64,000 nt of DNA. Origin: Pyxidicoccus caerfyrddinensis (lineage in GTDB: Bacteria; Myxococcota; Myxococcia; Myxococcales; Myxococcaceae). The DNA lies in NCBI RefSeq assembly GCF_010894405.1, contig NZ_JAAIYA010000010.1:310001-374000 (forward strand), given 5' to 3'. This document shows, one piece after another, positions 32,174 to 40,496 of this stretch (the first letter of the stretch is position 1; every line of letters starts with the position of its first letter). The translations under genes were made by a program, and so were the position numbers. A model generated the notes under the pieces. That model worked only from the letters and a program-made list of their open reading frames with translations, searched no databases and was not told where the DNA came from.

Positions 32174-35100
32174 TCATGTGAGTGAGGCCAGCAGGCTCCG
32201 CGCTGACTGCACCTCCATGAGTCCGTCCCCCTCCGGGATTCCGTCGCAGCCCTCGGCCAGCAGCGAGCGCGCGGCTTCCGTCTCACCGGTGTCCAACAGG
32301 AACGGGGTCAGGGCCACGGCTGCGCGCAGCACTTGGAGTTTGGCACCCAGCTCACGCGCTGTCTCCAGTGACTGCTGGAAGGAAGCACGTGCCGAAGCCT
32401 CCTCCCCTTTCCGCCGCAGCAACTCCCCGCGCACCCAGTGCAGGCCCGGGAGGTGATGGCGGGTCAGGAGTCTCTTCGAGTCTTCCAGCCCCTCGTTCGC
32501 GGCGGCCAGGCCCTCATCGAACTGCCCACTCAAGAGGTGCACCGCGGCGAGCCGAATCTGGTTGCAAGCGTACTGGAGCCGGGCGCCCATACTCCGCAAC
32601 ATGGCGAGGCCCTCGCGGAGCTCCTCGTGTCCGGCGCGCGTGTCTCCCAAACATGCGGTGATGCAGCCATGAAGACAGAGGCTGTTCGCCATTACGAATG
32701 GGAAGCGGTTCCCAGCGCAGATGGCGAGTGCTCTTCCCAACATGCCTGATGCCGCCTGCACGTCCCGTGCCTCAAATGCGATAACTCCGCCGAACAGGAG
32801 CGTCATCGCGACGAAAACGGGGTGGCACATCGACTCGGCGAGCGCGAATCCCTCGTCGCAGCTCGCGCGCGCCTGCTCGGCGTACCCCATCGTCATCTGG
32901 CAAAGCGCCGCGACTCCAGATCCGGTGAGCATCGCCAGTTGCACGTCGAGGTTCGGGCCACGGGAATCCAGGAGCAGCGCCTCGGCGCCTGGCTCACGCA
33001 GCACTGTCCTTACCTTCTGGCTGTGCCGAAGGCTGCCGACATAATTGCCCTGCCAGAAAGACCATTGCGCCAGCTCACTGTGGAGCACCACCCGAGTCTC
33101 CAGATCGTCGTGGGTGGCGAGCCGATGATGGAAGACCTCGACGAACTGGTCCGTGCCCTCGCGGTCGCCGCCCATGAACGCGATGTTCCAGAGCCCCCAG
33201 AGCAGGCGCAGGGGCAGGTCGTCGACGGGGGCGCACAGTGCACGGGCGCGAGCATGGAGGGCCTTCACTTCCGAGGCGGCGTAGCCCTTCGCGACCAAGA
33301 GCACCATGCCCAGCTCTCCGCACACGGCGAGTTCGCGCTGGTCCCTCTCGCGTGAGGACGGCAGCAGCGCGACCTGCTCGAGTGCCCGCGAGAAGTGGCT
33401 GACGGCCTCGGAAAGGGCGGGCCGCATCATGGCAAGCTGGCCCGCGCTTCGCCAATGCTCCATGGCCTGCTCCGCCAGCCCCGCCAACGTCGCGTGCTGC
33501 GCCAGCAGCTCTGGCTGCTCCTCCACCACCACGGGAAAGTGAGAAGCCAGCACCTGCGCGACGCGTGCGTGATGGCGCTGTCGCACGCCGCGCGGCAGGG
33601 ACTGGTAGGCCGCCTCCTGCACGAGCGCATGCCTGAAGGCATACGTGGCGTGGGGCGGCTCCCCCCGTCGGAAGAGGAGCCTGGCGCCTTCCAGTCCCTC
33701 CAGCTCCAGGAGCAGCTCATCCTCCCTGAGGAAGGAGACGGCGCGCAGCAGGTCGTAGTCGAACTCCCGTCCCAGGGTGGCCGCGAGCTGTGCCTGGGCT
33801 CGCTGGCGGGGTGGGAGCTGGTCGAGCCGGGCCTGGAGCAGCGCGTGGAGGGTTGCCGGCAGTAGCAGAGGGCCTCCCGCTGAGTCCGGTCCGGGCGCTC
33901 CTTCCCGCAGTACCTCCCGGGTCAACTCCTCCATGAAGAGGGGGACCCCGTCCGTGCCCTTCACCAACTGCTCGACGGTTCCCGGTTCCAGGGCGCCGTT
34001 TCCGGCCACCCGCTGGACCAGCAGCGCGGAGTCCTCGGGCGTCAGCGGCTCCACCTCCAGTTCCTGGAAGCGCGGGTGGTCCTTCCAGGTGTGCTGGAAG
34101 CCCGGGCGGCTGGTGAGCAGCACGCACAGTCGCGTGTCCTCCAGGTGGTCGAGCAGCGCTTCCAGGAATCGCAGGGTGGAGGCATCGGCCCAGTGCACGT
34201 CCTCCACGACCAGCATCAGCGGCTGTCGCGAGGCCTCGCGCTGGAGGTAGGCGACCAACGCTCTCAGCATCTCCGCCTGCTGGCGCTCCGCTGAGAGTTG
34301 AAGGAGCGGGGAGCCCTTGTCGACCGACCTCAGGATGAGCGACACCAGGGGGGCCCGGTGCTCCATGGGCATTCCGAGCACCTCCATTCGCTGCACCAGC
34401 TTCCGCGCCTTCCGTGCGGCGTCATCATCGGGGGTGAAGCCCAGCTCGCGATGCAGCCAGGTCAGGAGCGGATGAAAGGCGCTGGCCGTGTTCTGGAGCC
34501 AGCACTGGCACCAGGCCCAGGTGCTGGCGCCTTCAGGCTCCCGGTCGTGCAGTTCCTGGACGAGGCGGGACTTGCCGATGCCGGCCTCACCTCGGAGGAG
34601 CACGAGCGCGCCCCTGCCGCCCAGCGCCTCGCTGCGCGCGGTGGTGAGGCGCTCCAGCTCCCGCCCCCGACCCGTCAGCGGTGTCAGCGTGCCCAGCGTG
34701 AGTGTCCGGGCGAAACGACTCATGCCGGGACTCGCCTGGAGCGCCCGGTGCACCTCCACCGACGACGTCCCCGAGAGGCCCTGGAAGGCCCGTTCGCCGA
34801 GAGACTGGACCTGGATGCCGCCGCGCACGAGCGTGTACGTGCCTCCGCTCAGCAGTACCGTGCCCGGCTCGGCCTGGGTCGCCAGCCAGGTCGCGACCGC
34901 CGGCGCTTCGCCCTGGAGGGCCGGTGCGATACCGGGCTGCGTGGGCAAGGCCTCGGCCAGGACCACCTGGTCCGTGTGGACACCCACCCTCACCGCGAAG
35001 CCACCGTGGCCCGGAGCCTTTCCGGAGAGGGTGCGCGCCAGGTGCAGTGCCGCCTGGACCGCGCGGTCCGCGTCGTCCTCGCGTGTCACCGGGTGGCCGA

Positions 35101-36298
35101 AGCAGGCCAGGACCTCCGCGCCTACCGCGGTGTTGATGGCGCCCCCGTGCTGATGGAGGATGCTCGCGCAGTCCTGGTGGAAGATGGCCACCAGCTCGCT
35201 GCTATCTTCCGGGTCCAGCCGCGCTCCGGTCTTCCGGGTGGGCACCATCTGGCAGGACACCAGCGACACCCAACGCCGTCCCACTCCCGAGACTCGCGTG
35301 CCCCGGGGCACGTCGGGTACCAGCAGCTCCCTCACCGCGCGCAGCCGCTCGGCCAGCTCGGTGCCGCAGGAGGGGCGCTGGCGCGGGTCCTTGGACAGGA
35401 CGGACTCCAGCAGTCGCTCCAGCGCGTCGGGGATTTCGGGGCAGCGCTCACGCGACGGGAGCAGCGGCTCCGAGGACAGGAGCCGGCCTCGCAGCTCCGG
35501 GCCACGAAGTCCGGCGAGGGGATGCTCGCCGGTGAGCAGCTCGAAGAGGAGGACGCCAGCGGCCCAGATGTCCGTGCGTGCATCTGGAGCCTCTCCCCGC
35601 CACTGCTCCGGAGCCATGTACGCGGGTGTGCCGCCCATGGGGATGGCACCCGCCGACGCTGGCGCCACCGTCCACGCGAGGCCGAAGTCGAGCAGCTTCG
35701 CCCTTCCTTCACGCAGCACGAAGACGTTGCCCGGCTTGAGGTCGCGGTGGATGAGGTGCCGTTCGTGCGCGTGCGCAAGCCCCGCGGCGACGTCGGCCAT
35801 CAGGTCCAGCGTACGCCGGAGGTCGATCCGCTCCCTCCGCAGCAGGGACTGCAAGGACTCGCCCTCCAGGTATTCCATGACGAGGAAGGGCATCCTCTGC
35901 GGCGCCCCGTCGCGTTCCTGGGGGAATCCGGGGTTCCACTCGGACACGTCGTGGATGCGGAGGATGTTCTCGTGGTCCAACCGGGCAACAGCGCGCGCCT
36001 CCTCGCGCAGGCGAGCAAGCAGCTCGGGGTCGGCCTGTCCCCCGCGCGGCGTGAGGAACTTCAGTGCCACCGTGCGCAGGAGCTCAAGGTCCAGGGCGCT
36101 GAAGACGTGGCCCATGCCTCCTCGGCCGAGCAACCGGGTGACCTCGTACCGGCACCCGTCCTGGCCCCCCAGCCGCTCTCCGGGGACAGGCAGGGAGAGA
36201 CGTGGACCCCTCCGAGCGACCTCTCGCAGGAGGCTGTCATCGAACTCCGAGCTGTCATGCGGAGTCTCCACGCCTGTCCGCCGGGTGGTTGTGTCCAT
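32174..36298 (-). CDS. Ser/Thr kinase - cyclase-like - AAA ATPase - TPR signalling protein
   Basis: A 1374-residue multidomain protein. Kinase at about 50-325: GRGGMG (58-63), Lys80, HRDLKPGN (184-191), DFG (204-206) and APE (229-231), so it should be active. A class III nucleotidyl cyclase-like domain follows at about 343-520 but is degenerate: VSLVSCQMV and GAEVLACFGHP replace the metal-binding Asp residues. Next come a STAND/AAA ATPase with Walker A GEAGIGKS (570-577) and Walker B LMLVVEDVHWAD, and C-terminal TPR-like repeats over about 500 residues. This is a typical myxobacterial signalling scaffold. The ATG is preceded by GAGGGGATGGG. The leader contains a repeated CGTCACG motif near 36390-36410. 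Single gene. Confidence 0.9.
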   Translation of the reverse strand: MDTTTRRTGVETPHDSSEFDDSLLREVARRGPRLSLPVPGERLGGQDGCRYEVTRLLGRGGMGHVFSALDLELLRTVALKFLTPRGGQADPELLARLREEARAVARLDHENILRIHDVSEWNPGFPQERDGAPQRMPFLVMEYLEGESLQSLLRRERIDLRRTLDLMADVAAGLAHAHERHLIHRDLKPGNVFVLREGRAKLLDFGLAWTVAPASAGAIPMGGTPAYMAPEQWRGEAPDARTDIWAAGVLLFELLTGEHPLAGLRGPELRGRLLSSEPLLPSRERCPEIPDALERLLESVLSKDPRQRPSCGTELAERLRAVRELLVPDVPRGTRVSGVGRRWVSLVSCQMVPTRKTGARLDPEDSSELVAIFHQDCASILHQHGGAINTAVGAEVLACFGHPVTREDDADRAVQAALHLARTLSGKAPGHGGFAVRVGVHTDQVVLAEALPTQPGIAPALQGEAPAVATWLATQAEPGTVLLSGGTYTLVRGGIQVQSLGERAFQGLSGTSSVEVHRALQASPGMSRFARTLTLGTLTPLTGRGRELERLTTARSEALGGRGALVLLRGEAGIGKSRLVQELHDREPEGASTWAWCQCWLQNTASAFHPLLTWLHRELGFTPDDDAARKARKLVQRMEVLGMPMEHRAPLVSLILRSVDKGSPLLQLSAERQQAEMLRALVAYLQREASRQPLMLVVEDVHWADASTLRFLEALLDHLEDTRLCVLLTSRPGFQHTWKDHPRFQELEVEPLTPEDSALLVQRVAGNGALEPGTVEQLVKGTDGVPLFMEELTREVLREGAPGPDSAGGPLLLPATLHALLQARLDQLPPRQRAQAQLAATLGREFDYDLLRAVSFLREDELLLELEGLEGARLLFRRGEPPHATYAFRHALVQEAAYQSLPRGVRQRHHARVAQVLASHFPVVVEEQPELLAQHATLAGLAEQAMEHWRSAGQLAMMRPALSEAVSHFSRALEQVALLPSSRERDQRELAVCGELGMVLLVAKGYAASEVKALHARARALCAPVDDLPLRLLWGLWNIAFMGGDREGTDQFVEVFHHRLATHDDLETRVVLHSELAQWSFWQGNYVGSLRHSQKVRTVLREPGAEALLLDSRGPNLDVQLAMLTGSGVAALCQMTMGYAEQARASCDEGFALAESMCHPVFVAMTLLFGGVIAFEARDVQAASGMLGRALAICAGNRFPFVMANSLCLHGCITACLGDTRAGHEELREGLAMLRSMGARLQYACNQIRLAAVHLLSGQFDEGLAAANEGLEDSKRLLTRHHLPGLHWVRGELLRRKGEEASARASFQQSLETARELGAKLQVLRAAVALTPFLLDTGETEAARSLLAEGCDGIPEGDGLMEVQSARSLLASLT

Positions 36299-36495
36299 CC
36301 CATCCCCTCTTCGCGCGCCTCCCACAGCCGCACCCATCCATGGATGGATGGAGTCGCCAGGAGGTCGGTTGTGACGCGGCGGATGTCTCAGGGATTCGTC
36401 ACGCGACGTCACGTAGAGAGGCGACAAATCGGCCGGCCAGCCACGGAGGTGGAGGCAAGCCCTCGTAGGGTAGGCAAAGATCTACCCCGGATGGC

Positions 36496-37194
36496 TTAGC
36501 GCCCGGCGGCTTCCGCGAAGTGTTGCGCGAGGCGCTGGAGCAACTCGGTGTTCTCCGCCTCGGCGGCCTTGAGCTTGGGGAGCTGGGACTTCAGCTCCTG
36601 GAGGTCCTTGCCGCGCTGCTGGAGGTCCTCCGCCTCGATGTCGTACCAGCGCCCCAGCTCCGCGGCGGTCAGCTCCAGGTGGAACTGGAAGCCGTAGGAC
36701 GTGCCGAATCGGAAGGCCTGTTGCGAGTAGCGGTCCGTGGAGGCCAGCAGCGTGGCGCCGGGCACGGGCTTGAAGGTGTCTCCGTGCCAGTGCGCCACCA
36801 CCGTCTTGGGGCGCACGCCGGCAATCACCGGGTCCTTCAACCCTTCCTGCGTCCAGCGGACGGGGGCGGCGCCCACCTCGAAGCCATTTTTTCCGGCGAA
36901 GACCTCGGCCCCCGCGGCGGACGCGAGGAGCTGCGCGCCCAGGCAGATACCCAGGCACGGGCGCTCGTTGGCGAGCCGCTCGGTGAGGAGCGCCAGCTCG
37001 TCGTGGAGGAAGGGGTGCTGGTCCGCCTCGTACACGCCCATGGGGCCGCCCATCACCACCACGAGGTCCGCGTCGACGTCCTCGCGGCGCACCGCGCGGA
37101 ACCGATTCACCAGCGTGAAGCCCACTTCTTCCAGCACCGGCCCCAGCAGGCCGACGCCCTCATGATCCTCGTGCTGGAACACCACCGCGCGCAT
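36496..37194 (-). CDS. Class I glutamine amidotransferase (internal start)
   Basis: A 232-residue GATase1 domain. The nucleophile is in CLGICLGAQLLA, and the catalytic His is in YGFQFHLE; the oxyanion segment is VVVMGGPMGVYE. It should hydrolyse glutamine or a gamma-glutamyl compound (relatives include GMP-synthase-like and gamma-glutamyl-hydrolase-like enzymes). The ATG at 37194 has GGAGG eight bases upstream, so it is probably translated by itself, although the reading frame is open upstream into the TetR-like sequence. A helical tail rich in Glu and Lys (EAEDLQQRGKDLQELKSQL) ends the protein. Confidence 0.8.
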   Translation of the reverse strand: MRAVVFQHEDHEGVGLLGPVLEEVGFTLVNRFRAVRREDVDADLVVVMGGPMGVYEADQHPFLHDELALLTERLANERPCLGICLGAQLLASAAGAEVFAGKNGFEVGAAPVRWTQEGLKDPVIAGVRPKTVVAHWHGDTFKPVPGATLLASTDRYSQQAFRFGTSYGFQFHLELTAAELGRWYDIEAEDLQQRGKDLQELKSQLPKLKAAEAENTELLQRLAQHFAEAAGR

Positions 37195-38151
37195 CGTCGT
37201 GACCTCCGTCCGGGAATCGCGCGCGAGCCTAGACGACCGAACACACTCTTCGCACGCAGTCAGGCTGCTCGCCGCGAATCGCCGAGACACCCACGAGGCG
37301 ACAGGGAAAGAGTCGGCATCATGCTCGACGTGCTCGCGGGCTCCCTCGGCGCGTTCCTCTGGGAGCGCGGCCGGCGGATGTCCTTCTGAGATTGCAGGGC
37401 GTGCGTGGGTCACCGGCCCCACTGGCGCCGCGGGGACGGTTGTCGCCGCGAGGCCACCGGGTGTCCCAGGCGGGGGTTCCTCCGTCCCTGGGGAAGGAGT
37501 GCCGGCGCCGCTGGGGCCGGAGTCGTCTGCACGCGCCAGAGCACGCCAGAGGGCATCCGCCGAGGCGAGCACTTCGGCTTCGCCCACCTCGAAGCCCTGC
37601 TGGACCGAGCGCGACAGTTCCAGCAGCGCGCCCCATACCAGCCCCTCTCCCACGCGGGCACAGCCAGGCGCCAGCACTCCCTCTTTCTCGCCCGTCTCCA
37701 GCACCTGCCGCACCAGTGCCCGGGTGGCTCCTCCGTTCGACTCCGGAAGGAGAGCGCCCGGAATCCGGGGCCAGGGCGTGGGTGGCGAGTCGGGACCATG
37801 GGCCTGCGCATGCCAGTGCAGAAAGGTGAAGCCGAAGAGGGCCGGCTCGTGAATCGCCCACATGGCCAGTGCCCACCAGAAGGCGTGGAAGGCGCCGAAA
37901 TAGTCCACGCCCGGTCGCTCATGCTTCATGAAGAACTCGACGTCGGCCTGGTAGCTGAGCTGCTTCTCGGTGTAGTCCCGCACCGCCAGGGCAAGGCCCT
38001 GTTTGCTGCCATAGCGCCGGTACAAGGTGCCCACCGACATGCGCATGGCCCCGGCCAGCTCGCAGGCCTGCACGTTGTCGTACCCTCGCCGCGCCAGAAG
38101 TGCCGCCGCGTCGCGCATGGAACCAGCGTGCATCATTTCCAGAAACCACAT
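36496..38151 (-). CDS. TetR family regulator, in frame with the amidotransferase
   Basis: From the ATG at 38151 an N-terminal TetR helix-turn-helix (AALLARRGYDNVQACELAGA, MSVGTLYRRYGSKQGL) and an all-helical ligand domain run to about residue 215. A Pro/Gly/Ala-rich stretch of about 100 residues follows without stop and continues into the amidotransferase frame, giving one 551-residue ORF. Either this is a genuine regulator-enzyme fusion, or the TetR stop codon has been lost and the downstream enzyme is mainly made from its own strong start. The GGAGGGGG upstream of 38151 supports this start. A palindrome 40 bases upstream is a likely operator. Confidence 0.6.
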   Translation of the reverse strand: MWFLEMMHAGSMRDAAALLARRGYDNVQACELAGAMRMSVGTLYRRYGSKQGLALAVRDYTEKQLSYQADVEFFMKHERPGVDYFGAFHAFWWALAMWAIHEPALFGFTFLHWHAQAHGPDSPPTPWPRIPGALLPESNGGATRALVRQVLETGEKEGVLAPGCARVGEGLVWGALLELSRSVQQGFEVGEAEVLASADALWRALARADDSGPSGAGTPSPGTEEPPPGTPGGLAATTVPAAPVGPVTHARPAISEGHPPAALPEERAEGAREHVEHDADSFPVASWVSRRFAASSLTACEECVRSSRLARDSRTEVTTMRAVVFQHEDHEGVGLLGPVLEEVGFTLVNRFRAVRREDVDADLVVVMGGPMGVYEADQHPFLHDELALLTERLANERPCLGICLGAQLLASAAGAEVFAGKNGFEVGAAPVRWTQEGLKDPVIAGVRPKTVVAHWHGDTFKPVPGATLLASTDRYSQQAFRFGTSYGFQFHLELTAAELGRWYDIEAEDLQQRGKDLQELKSQLPKLKAAEAENTELLQRLAQHFAEAAGR

Positions 38152-38188
38152 GCTCCGTCCCCCTCCCCGCACCCACGCGGCTGCCAGC

Positions 38189-38208
38189 CGGAACGAACGT
38201 TCCTTCCG
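38189..38208. promoter_or_regulatory. Candidate TetR operator
   Basis: CGGAACGAACGTTCCTTCCG contains GGAAC-GAAC-GTTCC, a near-perfect palindrome of TetR-operator type, about 40 bases upstream of the TetR start codon. Autoregulation is inferred. Confidence 0.4.
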
Positions 38209-38250
38209 CGTGCACCTGTCTACCGGGTGGGTCTGACATTGGGTGCAGCT

Positions 38251-38265
38251 CGGGGCAACGCCCCG
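38251..38265 (-). terminator. Small GC hairpin between DUF1592 and TetR genes
   Basis: CGGGGC-AAC-GCCCCG is a perfect 6-bp stem with a 3-base loop, about 190 bases downstream of the DUF1592 gene and 100 bases upstream of the TetR start. It may end the DUF1592 transcript. Confidence 0.3.
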
Positions 38266-38399
38266 GGTCGTGCGCACCGCAAGCGCATCCCGCCTGAGGG
38301 TGTTGGGCGTTCGGGGGCCTCGAGCTCCGGCTCGGGTTCAACGGACTGAGGCCTCGCGGCGTGGTGGGCCCGGGTGGCTGGGTACAGGGGCAGTGGGCG

Positions 38400-38494
38400 G
38401 CACGGGGCAGCGGTTGAGGAAGCGCTCCCCGTGGGTGGGACTGAGCCCGGGTTCACTGCTCCGCGGGCACGGGGCAGCGGTTGCGGAAGCTCTC
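38400..38494. repeat. Two imperfect 28-bp direct repeats (DUF1592 3' end duplication)
   Basis: Bases 38400-38427 and 38467-38494 agree at 26 of 28 positions. The second copy encodes the C-terminal SFRNRCPVP of the DUF1592 protein; the first, outside the gene, would encode a similar RFLNRCPVP. This looks like the scar of a deleted paralogue or a slip duplication. Confidence 0.6.
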
Positions 38495-40483
38495 GCTCAT
38501 CGCGACGGCCACGAGCAGTTCCGGCAGCCGGTGTCCTCCCTGGGCGAAGCGCTCGTCCACGCTGCGCACCACGGGCCAGTCTGCTTCCGTCAGCTCGCGG
38601 CCGAGCCCGTAGGCCAGGGCCTTGCGGCTCATGCACTTCGCGAACTCGGGGTCCTCCTTGAGGATGGTGGCGAGCTGCCTCGGCCCCTGGAACGCGACGC
38701 CCTGGAAGTTGCCCGCCGCGTCCACCGGTGAGCCGTTGTCCACGTCGCGCCAGGCCCCGGCCGCGTCGTAGTTCTCCAGCCCGAAGCCGATGGGGTCCAG
38801 CAGGTTGTGGCACCCCGCGCACGAGGGATTCGCGCGGTGCGCTTCCGTAATCTGCCGCAGCGTGGCCCCGGCGGGCAGCGTCGTGGGCAGGGCCTCCACA
38901 CCCGGCGGTGGCGGTGGTGGCTCCTGGCACAACAGCCGCCCCAGCACCCACTTGCCCCGGCGCACCGGCGAGGTCCGCGTGGCGAGCGATGACTGCGCCA
39001 GCAACCCCGCCTGCGCGAGCAGTCCTCCGCGCCGCCCGTTGGCGACGGCCACGCGCGACGCCGACGCCGAGCCCGGCCGGGGCAGCCCGTAGTAGTCCGC
39101 GAGGCGGTCATTCACGAAGGTGAAGTCCGCATCCAGCAGGTCCAGCGCGCTGCGGTCCTCTCGGAGGAAGGCGCGGAAGAAGCTCTCGCCCTCCTCGCGC
39201 ATCGCCTGCTTCAGCGCGGTGTTCACATTGGGGAAGAGGGCCGGGTCGGGGCTGATGCCGTCCACCTGTCGCAGCCCCAGCCACTGTCCCGCGAAGTTCT
39301 GCACCAGCGCCTCGGAGCGCGAGTCCTTCAGCATGCGCCGCACCTGCGCCTCCAGCACCGCCGGGTCCTTCAGCCGGTCCTCGTCCGCCAGCGTCGCCAG
39401 CTCCGCGTCGGGCTGGCTGCTCCAGAGGAAGTAAGACAGGCGCGAGGCCAGCTCACGGCTCGTCAGCTCGCGCCTGCCGGAGTCCGGTGCCGGCGTCTCC
39501 ACCACCTGGAAGAGGAAGTGCGGCGACAGCAGCACGCCCCGGAGCGCGAACTTCGCCGCCAGCTCGAAGCCGTCTCCCGAGGTGCGCACGAGCGAGTACA
39601 CGCCCATCAACTCCGCCACTTCGGCCTCCGTCGCGGGGCGACGCCATGCGCGGCGCGCGAGCCGCTCCACCATCTGCCGCGCGCACGGTTGCTCTCCCAC
39701 CTGGGCCGGCTCGCACACGCGCAGGGCCCGCTCGGCGGTGCCACCCGTCGGAGCCGGCGCCGTCACCTCCAGCCAGTCCACCAGGAGATTTCGGTCCGTG
39801 GACGTGTTCGGGTCATACGTGTCGTTGGTGAAGCGCACGGCGAAGCGCTTCTGCCCGGGCGCCGTCACCTTCACCTGCCGCGTGTAGAGCGTGGGCGTGG
39901 TGGCGGGCACGTCGAGCGACGCCACCACCGTGCCGTCCAGCAGCCACTCCATCTTCACCGGGTCCGGTGGCGCCTGCGTGCCCCACGCACGCACGGAGAG
40001 CTGGTAGTCCCCTGCCCTCGCGAAGTTGAAGGTGGCCGTCAGGTCGCCGTTGGACCAGAGGTTCCACACGGTGCCGTTCGACTCGGCCGCGCCCGTGGTG
40101 GCGCTGGCAGTCTCCGCTTCGATGCGCACCGCGGCGCCCGACGTGCTCGCGGCCACGTCGCGCGCCCACGCCTGGTCGATGAGGCGGCCCGCGGTGGCCT
40201 CGTACGCCTCCACCAGCGCGGGCGACACGCTGAGCAGGCTCGCCTCGTTGTCGAAGCCCGTGCCGGTGGGGTCCGCCGGGAAGGTGGACGCGGGACGGCT
40301 CGTTTCACCGAGCAAGTCCCTCACGGTGTTGTCGTACTCGGCGCGGTTGAGGCGGCGCAGGGCATGGGCCCCGTCCGAGCAATTCAGCGCGGAAGGTTCC
40401 TCCGTCGGGGGCCCGACGGGCTTGTCGCCCGAGCAGGAGATGAGCAGCAGCGGCAGTCCGAAGAGCAGTGTGGATGAGCGCAT
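38453..40483 (-). CDS. DUF1592-domain lipoprotein with heme-type CxxCH
   Basis: A 676-residue lipoprotein (signal MRSSTLLFGLPLLLISC). It has the DUF1587/DUF1595/DUF1592/DUF1588/DUF1585 series: LRRLNRAEYDNTVRDLLG near the start, a carbohydrate-binding-like insert at about 125-255 (VRIEAETASATTGAAESNGT, WLLDGTVVASLD), LSYFLWSSQPDAELATLA, FAGQWLGLRQV, and a C-terminal NPSCAGCHNLLDPIGFGLENYD with one CxxCH. The family is abundant in Planctomycetes and myxobacteria and is assumed to act on polysaccharides, without proven chemistry. It is the second gene of an operon, 13 bases after the DUF1552 gene. Confidence 0.85.
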   Translation of the reverse strand: MRSSTLLFGLPLLLISCSGDKPVGPPTEEPSALNCSDGAHALRRLNRAEYDNTVRDLLGETSRPASTFPADPTGTGFDNEASLLSVSPALVEAYEATAGRLIDQAWARDVAASTSGAAVRIEAETASATTGAAESNGTVWNLWSNGDLTATFNFARAGDYQLSVRAWGTQAPPDPVKMEWLLDGTVVASLDVPATTPTLYTRQVKVTAPGQKRFAVRFTNDTYDPNTSTDRNLLVDWLEVTAPAPTGGTAERALRVCEPAQVGEQPCARQMVERLARRAWRRPATEAEVAELMGVYSLVRTSGDGFELAAKFALRGVLLSPHFLFQVVETPAPDSGRRELTSRELASRLSYFLWSSQPDAELATLADEDRLKDPAVLEAQVRRMLKDSRSEALVQNFAGQWLGLRQVDGISPDPALFPNVNTALKQAMREEGESFFRAFLREDRSALDLLDADFTFVNDRLADYYGLPRPGSASASRVAVANGRRGGLLAQAGLLAQSSLATRTSPVRRGKWVLGRLLCQEPPPPPPGVEALPTTLPAGATLRQITEAHRANPSCAGCHNLLDPIGFGLENYDAAGAWRDVDNGSPVDAAGNFQGVAFQGPRQLATILKEDPEFAKCMSRKALAYGLGRELTEADWPVVRSVDERFAQGGHRLPELLVAVAMSESFRNRCPVPAEQ

Positions 40484-40496
40484 GGTTCCCCTCCCC

